Shown: piece after piece, positions 1 to 8,154 of the stretch | Numbering within the stretch: position 1 is the first letter of the stretch | Layout of the letters: every line of letters begins with the position of its first letter | Assembly (NCBI GenBank): GCA_002368665.1 | Contig: DFEK01000006.1 | Location: forward strand, 57,747 to 121,746 | DNA length: 64,000 bases | DNA from: Lachnospiraceae bacterium UBA3804 | Lineage (GTDB): Bacteria; Bacillota; Clostridia; Lachnospirales; Lachnospiraceae | Reading direction: 5' to 3' | Translations under genes and position numbers: made by a program | The notes under the pieces: generated by a model | What the model was told of the DNA's origin: nothing | The model's database searches: none | Seen by the model: the letters and a program-made list of their open reading frames with translations, nothing else

Positions 1-446
1 ACGACCTCGGACGGATCAGTAAATTCGGAACCGTATCCGTGGAGAAATTAAGAAGTGTGGAGCATTATTCCCACGTAATGCATATCGGATCCACGGTAAG
101 GGGTGAAATCAGGGATGATAAGGATGCACTGGATGCCATTTCCGCAGTCCTTCCCGCAGGAACTTTATCGGGAGCGCCCAAGATCAGAGCCTGCCAGCTG
201 ATCGGAGAACTGGAAAACAACAAACGAGGTATTTACGGAGGCGCGATCGGATACATCGATTTTTCCGGAAACATGGATACCTGCATCGCCATCAGGATCG
301 CTTATAAAAAGAACGGCAGGGTCTTCATCCGAAGCGGCGCGGGAATCGTCGCAGACTCCGTACCGGAGACCGAATATCAGGAATGTTTAAATAAAGCAAG
401 AGCCGTTTTAAATGCACTGCAGGCCGCAGGGGAGGAGGAAGAATGA
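1..446 (+). CDS. trpE: Anthranilate synthase component I, C-terminal part (5' truncated by window)
   Basis: This is the chorismate-using subunit that makes anthranilate with TrpG, the first step of tryptophan synthesis. The reading frame is open from base 3 and already inside the gene (it begins D-L-G-R-I-S-K-F-G-T-V), so the start lies upstream of the window. About 147 residues remain. They include the family signature GTLSGAPKIRA and the conserved YGGAIGYIDFSG and IRSGAGIVADS blocks of the chorismate-binding fold. The stop overlaps the trpG start (ATGA), which indicates translational coupling. Any leader, T-box or promoter of the operon is outside the window. The call is certain from the motifs and the operon. 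Confidence 0.97.
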   Translation, partial: DLGRISKFGTVSVEKLRSVEHYSHVMHIGSTVRGEIRDDKDALDAISAVLPAGTLSGAPKIRACQLIGELENNKRGIYGGAIGYIDFSGNMDTCIAIRIAYKKNGRVFIRSGAGIVADSVPETEYQECLNKARAVLNALQAAGEEEE

Positions 447-1024
447 TACTTTTAATCGATAACTACGACAGCTTCTCCTATAACCTATACCAGTATTTGG
501 GAGAATTCGAAACAGACATCAAAGTCATCCGCAACGATGAACTTACGGTGGAAGAAATTGAGAAATTAAACCCCGACGGCATTGTATTATCGCCGGGACC
601 CGGCAGACCGAAAGAGGCAGGTGTCATTGAAGAAGTGGCACTCAGACTCGGAAAGAAAATCCCGACCCTGGGCATCTGCTTAGGGCACCAGGGAATCTGC
701 GAAGCCTTCGGCGGAGTTGTAACATATGCGAGCAGGCTGATGCACGGGAAAACATCCGTTGTACGCAAAACCGCTAATTGTCCGATCTTCGACGGAATCC
801 CCGACGAATTCGAAGTGGCAAGGTACCATTCTCTGGCAGCCGATGAGAAAACTTTACCGGAATGCTTAGAGATTACGGCCCTGACAACGGAGGGCGAGAT
901 TATGGCGGTACAGCATAAAGAATATCCGATCTACGGATTGCAGTTTCATCCGGAATCGATTTTGACACCCGAAGGTAAAACAATGATTCAGAACTTTTTA
1001 AAGGAGGCAAAACATCATGATTAA
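443..1024 (+). CDS. trpG: Anthranilate synthase component II, glutamine amidotransferase
   Basis: It supplies ammonia from glutamine to TrpE. At 193 residues it is a stand-alone class I amidotransferase domain of normal length, not fused to trpD. The catalytic triad is visible: Cys79 in GICLGHQG, and His169 and Glu171 in QFHPESILTP. The oxyanion-loop motif SPGPGRP is near residue 53. The ATG sits in ATGA with the trpE stop, and the ribosome site GGAGGAGG lies just upstream. In some Firmicutes this subunit also serves PabB for folate. No second pab gene is nearby to test that. Confidence 0.97.
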   Translation: MILLIDNYDSFSYNLYQYLGEFETDIKVIRNDELTVEEIEKLNPDGIVLSPGPGRPKEAGVIEEVALRLGKKIPTLGICLGHQGICEAFGGVVTYASRLMHGKTSVVRKTANCPIFDGIPDEFEVARYHSLAADEKTLPECLEITALTTEGEIMAVQHKEYPIYGLQFHPESILTPEGKTMIQNFLKEAKHHD

Positions 1025-2033
1025 GGAAGCCATTGTAAAGATTGTAAACAAAGAAGATTTAACGTATGATGAAGCATATGCGGTTATGAATGAGATTATG
1101 AGCGGAGAGACTTCACAGACGCAGAATGCGGCCTTCCTTTCCGCCCTTTCCACCAAATCCGCCAAGGCGGAGACGACCGATGAGATCGCAGGTTGTGCCG
1201 CAGCCATGAGAGATCATGCAACCAAGGTGGAAACCGATCTGGATATTTTTGAAATTGTCGGCACCGGCGGAGACAACGCACACAGCTTCAATATTTCCAC
1301 CACTTCCGCCATTGTTGCGGCAGCAGGCGGTGTCAAGGTTAGCAAGCACGGAAACCGCGCAGCATCTTCCCTTTGCGGAACGGCTGACTGCCTCGAAGCA
1401 CTGGGAGTTAACATCGACCAGGATCCCGCGAAATGTGTGGAACTTTTAAATGAAGTCGGCATTTGCTTCTTCTTCGCACAGAAATATCATTCTTCGATGA
1501 AATATGTCGGAGCCATCCGCAGAGAGCTGGGATTCCGTACCGTATTTAATATCCTCGGACCGCTTACCAATCCGGCTTCTCCGAAGAGATATTTACTCGG
1601 TGTATACGATGAATATCTGGTAGAGCCTCTGGCACAGGTACTGATCAACTTGGGCGTGGAGCGCGGAATGGTTGTATACGGTCAGGAAAAACTCGATGAG
1701 ATTTCCTTAAGTGCACCGACCAGCATCTGCGAATTCAAGGACGGATGGTTTAAATATTATACGATCACTCCGGAAGAATTCGGATTTAGTCGCTGCACCA
1801 AAGAAGATTTAAAGGGCGGCACTCCCGAAGAAAACGCACAGATTACGCGCGATATTTTAAACGGAGCAAAGGGACCGAAGAGAGACGCCGTACTGCTTAA
1901 CGCAGGCGCAGCACTCTACATCAATGACAAGGCAGAAAGCTTTAAAGAAGGCGTTGAACTGGCAGCCGAGCTCATCGATTCCGGCAAGGCTATGCAGTTA
2001 CTGGAGAAATTTATTGAGGTCAGCAACCGATGA
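1017..2033 (+). CDS. trpD: Anthranilate phosphoribosyltransferase
   Basis: It transfers phosphoribose from PRPP to anthranilate, the second committed step. At 338 residues it is of typical length. It shows the PRPP/anthranilate-binding motifs GTGGDNAHSFNIST (residues from about 82) and KHGNRAASS, and the late LGPLTNPA block. The start overlaps the trpG end by 8 bases and follows AAGGAGG, so it is translationally coupled. The stop overlaps the trpC start (ATGA). Nothing is odd about it. Confidence 0.97.
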   Translation: MIKEAIVKIVNKEDLTYDEAYAVMNEIMSGETSQTQNAAFLSALSTKSAKAETTDEIAGCAAAMRDHATKVETDLDIFEIVGTGGDNAHSFNISTTSAIVAAAGGVKVSKHGNRAASSLCGTADCLEALGVNIDQDPAKCVELLNEVGICFFFAQKYHSSMKYVGAIRRELGFRTVFNILGPLTNPASPKRYLLGVYDEYLVEPLAQVLINLGVERGMVVYGQEKLDEISLSAPTSICEFKDGWFKYYTITPEEFGFSRCTKEDLKGGTPEENAQITRDILNGAKGPKRDAVLLNAGAALYINDKAESFKEGVELAAELIDSGKAMQLLEKFIEVSNR

Positions 2034-2809
2034 ATATTTTGGAGCAAATTGCAGCGGATACACATATCAGAGTGGAGAAGGAGAAGGAAATCGTTTCCCT
2101 ATCCAAGGTAAAAGACCTGGCGTTATCCCTTCCCGCGAAAGATTTTGCACTGAGCCGTGCGCTTCGCGCCAATCCGGACATTGCATTCATTTGCGAATGC
2201 AAGAAAGCATCTCCCTCGAAGGGCCTGATCGAACCGGATTTCGATTATTTAAACATCGCCAAAGCATACGAAAAAGCAGGCGCGGATGCCATTTCCGTGC
2301 TGACCGAGCCGAAGTATTTCCTGGGAGATAAAAAATATCTCGAGGAAATCGCAGGTGCCGTAAACATACCCTGCCTTCGCAAGGATTTTACGGTGGATGA
2401 ATATATGATCTATGAAGCAAGACTTCTCGGTGCAAGTGCGGTCCTTCTCATCTGTGCGATTCTGGATGAGAAAACTTTGAAGAATTATATGCAGATTTGT
2501 GATACTCTCGGTCTTAGTGCACTGGTGGAAGCACATGACGAAGAGGAAGTCAAACTCGCTCTTTCCGTCGGGGCAAAGATCATCGGTGTCAATAACCGTA
2601 ACCTGAAGGATTTCTCCGTCAGCAACGAAAACAGCAGAAGGTTACGTGCGCTGATCCCGAAGGATGTCATTTTTGTTTCGGAAAGCGGTGTCAAAACTGC
2701 GGAAGATATCAGGGCACTTAAGGAGATCGGAGTGGATGCGGTATTGATTGGAGAGACCATGATGCGCGCAGCCGATAAGACCGAAAAGTTAAAGGAACTG
2801 AAGGGGTAA
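2030..2809 (+). CDS. trpC: Indole-3-glycerol-phosphate synthase
   Basis: It closes the indole ring from CdRP. It is a 259-residue stand-alone TIM barrel, not fused to TrpF as in enterics. Conserved catalytic strands are present: FICECKKASPSKG (Glu/Lys on the first strands), RKDFTVDEY, LVEAHDEEE, GVNNRNLKDF and VSESGV. The start overlaps the trpD stop by four bases. Thirteen codon-poor bases and a gap of about 19 bases separate it from trpF. The assignment is secure. Confidence 0.97.
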   Translation: MNILEQIAADTHIRVEKEKEIVSLSKVKDLALSLPAKDFALSRALRANPDIAFICECKKASPSKGLIEPDFDYLNIAKAYEKAGADAISVLTEPKYFLGDKKYLEEIAGAVNIPCLRKDFTVDEYMIYEARLLGASAVLLICAILDEKTLKNYMQICDTLGLSALVEAHDEEEVKLALSVGAKIIGVNNRNLKDFSVSNENSRRLRALIPKDVIFVSESGVKTAEDIRALKEIGVDAVLIGETMMRAADKTEKLKELKG

Positions 2810-2828
2810 TCCGTAAGCGGGAGTGAGT

Positions 2829-3458
2829 ATGGAAAAACAAGGCACAAAAGTAAAAATGTGCGGAATGATGCGTCCGGAAGATATTCTTACGGCCAATGCG
2901 GTCAAGCCGGATTTCGTCGGTTTTATCTTTGCCGAAAACCGCAGGCGTACGGTAAGTGCCGAAGCGGTAAGAGAGATGAAGAGTAAGCTCGATGAACGAA
3001 TTCAAACGGTTGGAGTTTTCTTAAATCAGGATGTACATTTCGTGGCAGATACGGCAAACGCATGCGGACTGGATTATATCCAACTACACGGGTCGGAGGA
3101 TGGAGAATACATCCGAAGCCTGAAATCCGTTACACAAATCCCCGTTATACAGGCTTTTGTCGTAAAGGATGAAACAAAGATCGACGAGGCAAATGCATCC
3201 GCTGCGGATTTCGTTTTACTGGATTCCGGTACGGGATCGGGAGCGAGTTTTTCCTGGGAGATCTTAACGAAAGTGACCCGGCCGTATTTCCTGGCAGGCG
3301 GACTAAGCCCGGAGAATGCCAAAGAAGCGATAGATGCTTACCATCCGTATGCACTGGATGTCAGTTCGGGAATCGAAACAGACGGCCGGAAAGATCCGGT
3401 CAAGATGCAGAAATTTATGCAGGAAGTTATGCAGGCAGATAAGGAGGAAACACCATGA
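2829..3458 (+). CDS. trpF: Phosphoribosylanthranilate isomerase
   Basis: It carries out the Amadori rearrangement of PRA to CdRP. The product is 209 residues, a small TIM barrel. The catalytic general base Cys11 (KMCGMMRPED) and general acid Asp132 (LLDSGTGSG) are present, as is the C-terminal phosphate-binding LAGGLSPEN. I chose the ATG at 2829 because GGGAG ends five bases before it. An in-frame GTG at 2823 lies inside that ribosome site and is less likely. The 3' end overlaps trpB by four bases. The gene order C-F-B is normal for the pathway. Confidence 0.96.
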   Translation: MEKQGTKVKMCGMMRPEDILTANAVKPDFVGFIFAENRRRTVSAEAVREMKSKLDERIQTVGVFLNQDVHFVADTANACGLDYIQLHGSEDGEYIRSLKSVTQIPVIQAFVVKDETKIDEANASAADFVLLDSGTGSGASFSWEILTKVTRPYFLAGGLSPENAKEAIDAYHPYALDVSSGIETDGRKDPVKMQKFMQEVMQADKEETP

Positions 3459-4645
3459 CAAATCCAAACGGAAGATTCGGAATACACGGCGGACAGTATA
3501 TCCCGGAAACCCTGATGAATGCCGTGATCGAGCTCGAGGAAGCATACAATCATTATAAAAACGATCCGGAGTTTAACGAGGAACTGTCGAAGCTTTTTAA
3601 CGAATATGCAAATCGTCCGTCCAGATTATATTACGCAAAGAAAATGACCGAGGATTTGGGCGGTGCGAAGATTTATTTAAAGCGTGAAGACTTAAATCAT
3701 ACCGGAGCACATAAGATCAACAACGTACTCGGACAGGCACTCCTTGCAAAGAAAATGGGCAAAACCAGACTCATTGCGGAAACCGGAGCCGGCCAGCACG
3801 GCGTTGCAACCGCAACGGCGGCGGCACTTATGGGTATGGAATGTGTGGTCTTCATGGGCGAGGAAGATACGAAGCGCCAGGCGCTTAATGTATACAGAAT
3901 GCGCCTTCTCGGCGCGGAAGTCATTCCGGTCAAAAGCGGAACCGCAACCCTGAAGGATGCGGTATCCGAGGCAATGCGTGAGTGGACGAACCGGATCGAA
4001 GATACGCATTACTGTCTGGGTTCCGTTATGGGACCGCATCCGTTCCCTACCATCGTACGTGATTTCCAGGCGGTTATCTCCAAGGAGATTAAAGAACAGA
4101 TGCTTGAGGCGGAAGGAAGACTTCCCGATGCGGTCATTGCCTGCGTCGGCGGCGGATCCAATGCGATCGGAAGTTTCTATCATTTTATTGAAGACAAAGA
4201 AGTGGCTTTGATCGGATGTGAGGCAGCCGGAAGAGGAATCGACACTTTTGAAACGGCGGCAACCATCAATACCGGAAGGCTGGGAATTTTCCATGGTATG
4301 AAGTCGTATTTTTGCCAGGATCAGTTCGGACAGATCGCACCGGTATATTCGATCTCCGCAGGCCTTGATTATCCGGGAATCGGACCGGAACACGCATACC
4401 TTCATGATATTCACCGTGCGGAATATGTGGCAATCACCGACGAGGAAGCCGTACAGGCATTTGAATATCTGGCAAAGACCGAGGGCATCATTCCCGCCAT
4501 CGAGTCCGCACATGCAGTTGCACATGCCATGAAGATTGCACCCACAATGGAGAAAGATAAAATCATCGTCATTACAGTTTCGGGGCGCGGCGATAAGGAC
4601 TGCGCAGCCATCGCAAGATACAGAGGAGAGGAGATTTACGAATAA
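3455..4645 (+). CDS. trpB: Tryptophan synthase beta chain
   Basis: This PLP enzyme joins indole and serine. The 396-residue protein carries the PLP Schiff-base lysine at position 87 (HTGAHKINN), the same number as in the Salmonella enzyme. It also has the ETGAGQHGVATA loop, the phosphate-binding GGGSNAIG and the C-terminal VSGRGDKD. It is the TrpB1 type that works with TrpA, consistent with trpA following with a one-base TAATG overlap. It starts in ATGA with trpF. The 277-residue antisense open frame inside this gene is a codon-bias shadow. Confidence 0.98.
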   Translation: MTNPNGRFGIHGGQYIPETLMNAVIELEEAYNHYKNDPEFNEELSKLFNEYANRPSRLYYAKKMTEDLGGAKIYLKREDLNHTGAHKINNVLGQALLAKKMGKTRLIAETGAGQHGVATATAAALMGMECVVFMGEEDTKRQALNVYRMRLLGAEVIPVKSGTATLKDAVSEAMREWTNRIEDTHYCLGSVMGPHPFPTIVRDFQAVISKEIKEQMLEAEGRLPDAVIACVGGGSNAIGSFYHFIEDKEVALIGCEAAGRGIDTFETAATINTGRLGIFHGMKSYFCQDQFGQIAPVYSISAGLDYPGIGPEHAYLHDIHRAEYVAITDEEAVQAFEYLAKTEGIIPAIESAHAVAHAMKIAPTMEKDKIIVITVSGRGDKDCAAIARYRGEEIYE

Positions 4646-5418
4646 TGAGCAGAATTAAGAATGCATTTGCAAACGGAAAAGTATTTATCCCCTTCATTAC
4701 CTGCGGGGATCCGGATCTGGTAACCACCAAAAAAGCCGTTCTTGAGATGGCGGCAAACGGTGCGGATATTGTGGAACTCGGAATTCCCTTCTCCGATCCG
4801 ACGGCGGAAGGTCCTGTCATTCAGGGCGCCAATCTGCGAGCTCTCTCCGGCGGAGTCACCACGGATAAAGTGTTTGATCTGGTCAGGGAAATCCGCAGGG
4901 AAACGGATATCGCACTCTGCTTCATGACATATGCCAATGTTGTATATTCTTACGATGCGGAGAAATTTATAAACACCTGTAAGGAAATCGGAATCGACGG
5001 ACTGATCCTCCCGGATCTTCCGTATGAGGAAAAAGAAGAATTCCTGCCGCTTTGCAAGGCTTGCGGCGTGGATCTGATCTCCTTCGTGGCACCGACTTCC
5101 GAAGACCGGATCGCCATGATCGCAAAGGAAGCCACAGGATTCATCTATGTGGTATCAAGCCTTGGTGTAACCGGCATGAGAAGCGAGATTACAACGGATT
5201 TACCGAAGATCGTGTCCGTTATCCGTGCCAATACCGATACACCCTGCGCCATCGGTTTCGGAATTTCGGGTCCGGAGCAGGCAGCCAAAATGGCCGGCAT
5301 TTCCGACGGTGCCATCATCGGTTCCGCGATCATCCGCATCCTGGAAAAGGAAGGAAAGAATGCACCGGAAATGATCGGTGAATTTACAAAGGCGGTAAAG
5401 ACGGCGATTATGGCATAA
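4645..5418 (+). CDS. trpA: Tryptophan synthase alpha chain
   Basis: It cleaves indole-3-glycerol phosphate and channels indole to TrpB. The product is a 257-residue TIM barrel. The catalytic Glu is residue 44 in VELGIPFSDP. The position equivalent to Salmonella Asp60 is Glu55 (TAEGP), a substitution I believe is common in Firmicutes. The substrate-loop block SSLGVTGMRSE and phosphate-binding GFGISGPEQA are intact. It is the last gene of the trp operon. The ~160 bases behind it hold a hairpin and the promoter of the next unit. Confidence 0.97.
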   Translation: MSRIKNAFANGKVFIPFITCGDPDLVTTKKAVLEMAANGADIVELGIPFSDPTAEGPVIQGANLRALSGGVTTDKVFDLVREIRRETDIALCFMTYANVVYSYDAEKFINTCKEIGIDGLILPDLPYEEKEEFLPLCKACGVDLISFVAPTSEDRIAMIAKEATGFIYVVSSLGVTGMRSEITTDLPKIVSVIRANTDTPCAIGFGISGPEQAAKMAGISDGAIIGSAIIRILEKEGKNAPEMIGEFTKAVKTAIMA

Positions 5419-5452
5419 ATACGCGGACTTGCGCAAACAGGAAAGCAGATTT

Positions 5453-5486
5453 CGGCGGAGAGGAGACGAAAGGTTTCCATCCGCCG
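5453..5486 (+). terminator. Possible trp operon terminator hairpin
   Basis: CGGCGGA (5453-5459) pairs perfectly with TCCGCCG (5480-5486) around a 20-base loop that can itself form GAAA/TTTC. It lies 35 bases behind the trpA stop and before the iorA promoter, where a terminator is expected. No T-run follows, so factor-independent termination would be weak. It could also be a transcript-end stabiliser. Confidence 0.4.
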
Positions 5487-5522
5487 TATTTCGTATCCGA
5501 ACTATGTTATTTGTCGCAACTG

Positions 5523-5531
5523 TGATATAAT
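5523..5531 (+). promoter_or_regulatory. Extended -10 promoter for the iorAB unit
   Basis: TGATATAAT is an extended -10 (TG, one base, then a consensus TATAAT at 5526-5531). No good -35 box lies 16-18 bases upstream, which fits the extended -10 class. The predicted transcript start near 5538 leaves a ~40-base leader to the ATG at 5578. That argues against the upstream in-frame TTG at 5542 as the iorA start. Confidence 0.6.
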
Positions 5532-5577
5532 ATACTTTGGCTTGAAAGGCCTACTTTACGAAATTTTGGAGCAAATG

Positions 5578-7428
5578 ATGAAAAAAGAGTATGTGATGGG
5601 AAATGCGGCCATCGCCCTTGGTGCAATTGCCGCAGGAGTAAATGTGGTCTGCGGATATCCGGGAACCCCTTCCTCGGAGATCATCGAGACCGTTGCAAAG
5701 CATAATCCCGATAAGGCCATCCACGTAGAATGGTCCATCAATGAAAAAGCAGCCATGGAGGTGGCAGCAGGTGCTTCCTATGCAGGAGCAAGATGCATGG
5801 TCACCATGAAAATGATGGGGCTGAACGTAGCAAGCGATGCGTTGATGTCACTTGCGTATGTCGGAGTAGAAGGCGGCCTGGTTGTGGTTTCGGCCGACGA
5901 TCCCGGACCGATCTCCTCGCAGACGGAGCAGGATACCAGACTGTTTGCCAAATACTGCAGAATTCCGGTATTCGATCCAAGTAGCGTCGAGGAAGCATAT
6001 CAGATGATTCAGGATGCGTTTGAGTATTCCGAGAAATACAAAACGCCGGTGCTTTTCCGCCCGACCACCAGAATTGATCATGCATATGCGAATATTGAAT
6101 ATGATGAAACCGTTAAACCGAAGGAAATTCCAGGCTTTGTCAAGAATTCCAAACGATTTGTCATTTTCCCGCGTCTGTCCCGAATGAATCATGAAATGAT
6201 CGAGAAGCGAAATCCGCAGATCGGGGATGATTTTTCAAACTACAAATGTAATACGGTTGCCGGAGACGAAGGCTGTAAAAAAGCCATCGTGGCAGGTGGT
6301 GTAAGCTATGCATATGCCAAGGAGTATCTGCAAAAGAGAACCGATGTCAAACTCATTCATGTTGCCACGCCGCATCCGCTTCCGGAGAAATTCCTTCTGG
6401 ATGCGCTGAAAGGAGTGGAAGAAGTACTCGTTTGCGAGGAACTTTTCCCGTACCTGGAAGAGGAACTTCTGTTACTTGCGGGCAAGCACCATCTTACCTA
6501 CCGTGTACTCGGCAAACATACCGGAAATTCTCCTCTTGCGGGAGAGAATACCTCGGAAGATGTTGCCGAAGCAATCGGTGTTTTCCTGAAAGAAGTCAGT
6601 CCGAAAGACGAGGAATTTATTCATAAAATCGAACAGATCAAAGGCCAGTTGCTCGGAAATGAGAGTGCCGTGAATGTTCCTAAGCCGCCGATGCGGCCGC
6701 CGGTTCTTTGCGCAGGCTGCCCGCACAGAGCAAGTTTCTATGCGGTTAAGAAGGCAATGAAGGGGAAGAAAGCCAATTTCTCCGGAGATATCGGATGTTA
6801 TACCCTTGGTAATGCGATGCCGCTCGATATGGTGGATACCTGCCTTTGCATGGGCGCCGGAATCACCATGGCGCAGGGCCTTCACTGGACGGATGAGGAT
6901 TGCGTGAATTTCGCATTTGTCGGGGATTCGACCTTCTTCGCTTCCGGCATGACGGGTGTAGCCAATGCAATTTACAACAACGCGGATCTGATTCTCTGCG
7001 TATTGGATAATTCCACGACCGCAATGACCGGCCATCAGCCTCATCCGGGAACCGGAATCAATATGATGGGTGATGTTGTGAATAAAATTCCCATTGAGGG
7101 AGTTTTACGCGGTATGGGCATAGAGAAAGTACTGACCGTTAATCCTCTGGATTTGGAGGCGGCTAAGAAGGCTGTTTCGGAATGTGCGGAGTGCAAGGGC
7201 GTAAAAGCAATCATCTTTAAGTCCCCTTGTGTAGCGATCGTTAAGAAGGAAGCAGAATGCAGGATTAACGAAAACTGCATCGGCTGCCAAAGCTGTATTC
7301 GTGAAATCGGCTGTCCGGCAATCAGTATTGTTGACGGGGCAGTAACCATAGATTCCGCGATGTGCACCGGTTGTACGCTTTGCGCACAGGTTTGCCCGGT
7401 GGGCGCAATCGAAAAGGAGGTGCACTGA
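5578..7428 (+). CDS. iorA: Indolepyruvate:ferredoxin oxidoreductase, alpha subunit
   Basis: With IorB it oxidatively decarboxylates indolepyruvate and other aryl-pyruvates to arylacetyl-CoA with ferredoxin, or runs in reverse as a reductive carboxylase. The 616-residue protein has the pyrimidine-binding domain first (CGYPGTPSSE, near 25). The thiamine-diphosphate domain follows, with GDSTFFASG from residue 449 and LDNSTTAMTGHQ. Two [4Fe-4S] motifs end the protein (CIGCQSC from 567, CTGCTLCAQVCP from 596). ATG 5578 has GGAG six bases upstream. Another ATG lies directly before it. The stop overlaps iorB by one base. Confidence 0.95.
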   Translation: MKKEYVMGNAAIALGAIAAGVNVVCGYPGTPSSEIIETVAKHNPDKAIHVEWSINEKAAMEVAAGASYAGARCMVTMKMMGLNVASDALMSLAYVGVEGGLVVVSADDPGPISSQTEQDTRLFAKYCRIPVFDPSSVEEAYQMIQDAFEYSEKYKTPVLFRPTTRIDHAYANIEYDETVKPKEIPGFVKNSKRFVIFPRLSRMNHEMIEKRNPQIGDDFSNYKCNTVAGDEGCKKAIVAGGVSYAYAKEYLQKRTDVKLIHVATPHPLPEKFLLDALKGVEEVLVCEELFPYLEEELLLLAGKHHLTYRVLGKHTGNSPLAGENTSEDVAEAIGVFLKEVSPKDEEFIHKIEQIKGQLLGNESAVNVPKPPMRPPVLCAGCPHRASFYAVKKAMKGKKANFSGDIGCYTLGNAMPLDMVDTCLCMGAGITMAQGLHWTDEDCVNFAFVGDSTFFASGMTGVANAIYNNADLILCVLDNSTTAMTGHQPHPGTGINMMGDVVNKIPIEGVLRGMGIEKVLTVNPLDLEAAKKAVSECAECKGVKAIIFKSPCVAIVKKEAECRINENCIGCQSCIREIGCPAISIVDGAVTIDSAMCTGCTLCAQVCPVGAIEKEVH

Positions 7429-8144
7429 TGTCCTATAATATCTTACTTTGCGGTGTCGGAGGACAGGGAACGGTGCTTGCTTCCAAGCTACTTGCGGCAG
7501 CGGCCGGAAGAGCGGACCGGACGGTTCATTCCGCGGAAACCATCGGTATGGCACAAAGAGGCGGCCCTGTTACGAGTCATGTGCGGATCGGTGATGATGT
7601 GTATTCACCCCTGATTCCAAAGTCCTGCGCGGATTTGATCATAGCGTTCGAACCGTCGGAAGCTGTCAGAAATCTGCCGTATTTGAAGGAAAACGGAGCA
7701 CTGATCGTTAATACATCCGTGATCCTTCCCGTTACCGAATCCCTGAATCCTTCCGGATATACGGGAACGGAAATGATCGCCTACTTACGTAGTACAATAG
7801 ACAAATGTATCATGGTAAACGACGGCGCATTATGCGAGTCTTTGGGCAGCACCAAGTTCTTCAATGTGGCGGTTCTCGGTGTGGCACAGGGTGCAGGTCT
7901 TATCGATTTTACCGAAGAAGACATGTTGGATACCATCCGTTCCACCGTGAAAGCGGCATTTGTCGATAAAAATATCGAGGCATTTAAAGCAGGCCTGCAG
8001 GCGGGCGCGGAAGAGAAAGAAAAGAATCCGGCGCTTGCAGAGGGTAAAGAGGAGATCCTGCAAAGAAAGCTTACCGTCGAAGAAGTGGAACAGATTAATG
8101 CCCTGAAAAAGGAAATCGAAGATAAACGCAATAAATCATATTAA
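7428..8144 (+). CDS. iorB: Indolepyruvate:ferredoxin oxidoreductase, beta subunit
   Basis: This is the gamma-type (CoA/catalytic-domain) partner of IorA in the cytoplasmic heterodimer. It has 238 residues and opens with the family signature LLCGVGGQGT. It continues with AETIGMAQRGGPVTSHVR, typical of the pyruvate/ketoisovalerate oxidoreductase gamma domain. The ATG at 7428 overlaps the iorA TGA and has AAGGAGG seven bases upstream. The C-terminus is a short charged helix. Strict coupling with iorA implies equal stoichiometry. Confidence 0.95.
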   Translation: MSYNILLCGVGGQGTVLASKLLAAAAGRADRTVHSAETIGMAQRGGPVTSHVRIGDDVYSPLIPKSCADLIIAFEPSEAVRNLPYLKENGALIVNTSVILPVTESLNPSGYTGTEMIAYLRSTIDKCIMVNDGALCESLGSTKFFNVAVLGVAQGAGLIDFTEEDMLDTIRSTVKAAFVDKNIEAFKAGLQAGAEEKEKNPALAEGKEEILQRKLTVEEVEQINALKKEIEDKRNKSY

Positions 8145-8154
8145 GGAGTACAGT

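Noticed and set aside
3692..4525. 277-codon antisense open frame within trpB
   Set aside because: It lies entirely within a certain trpB coding region, has no family motif or ribosome site, and follows from the codon bias of the sense gene.
5542..5577. Upstream TTG start of iorA
   Set aside because: It falls almost on the predicted transcript start, lacks a ribosome site, and adds residues not in the family. ATG 5578 has GGAG at good spacing.
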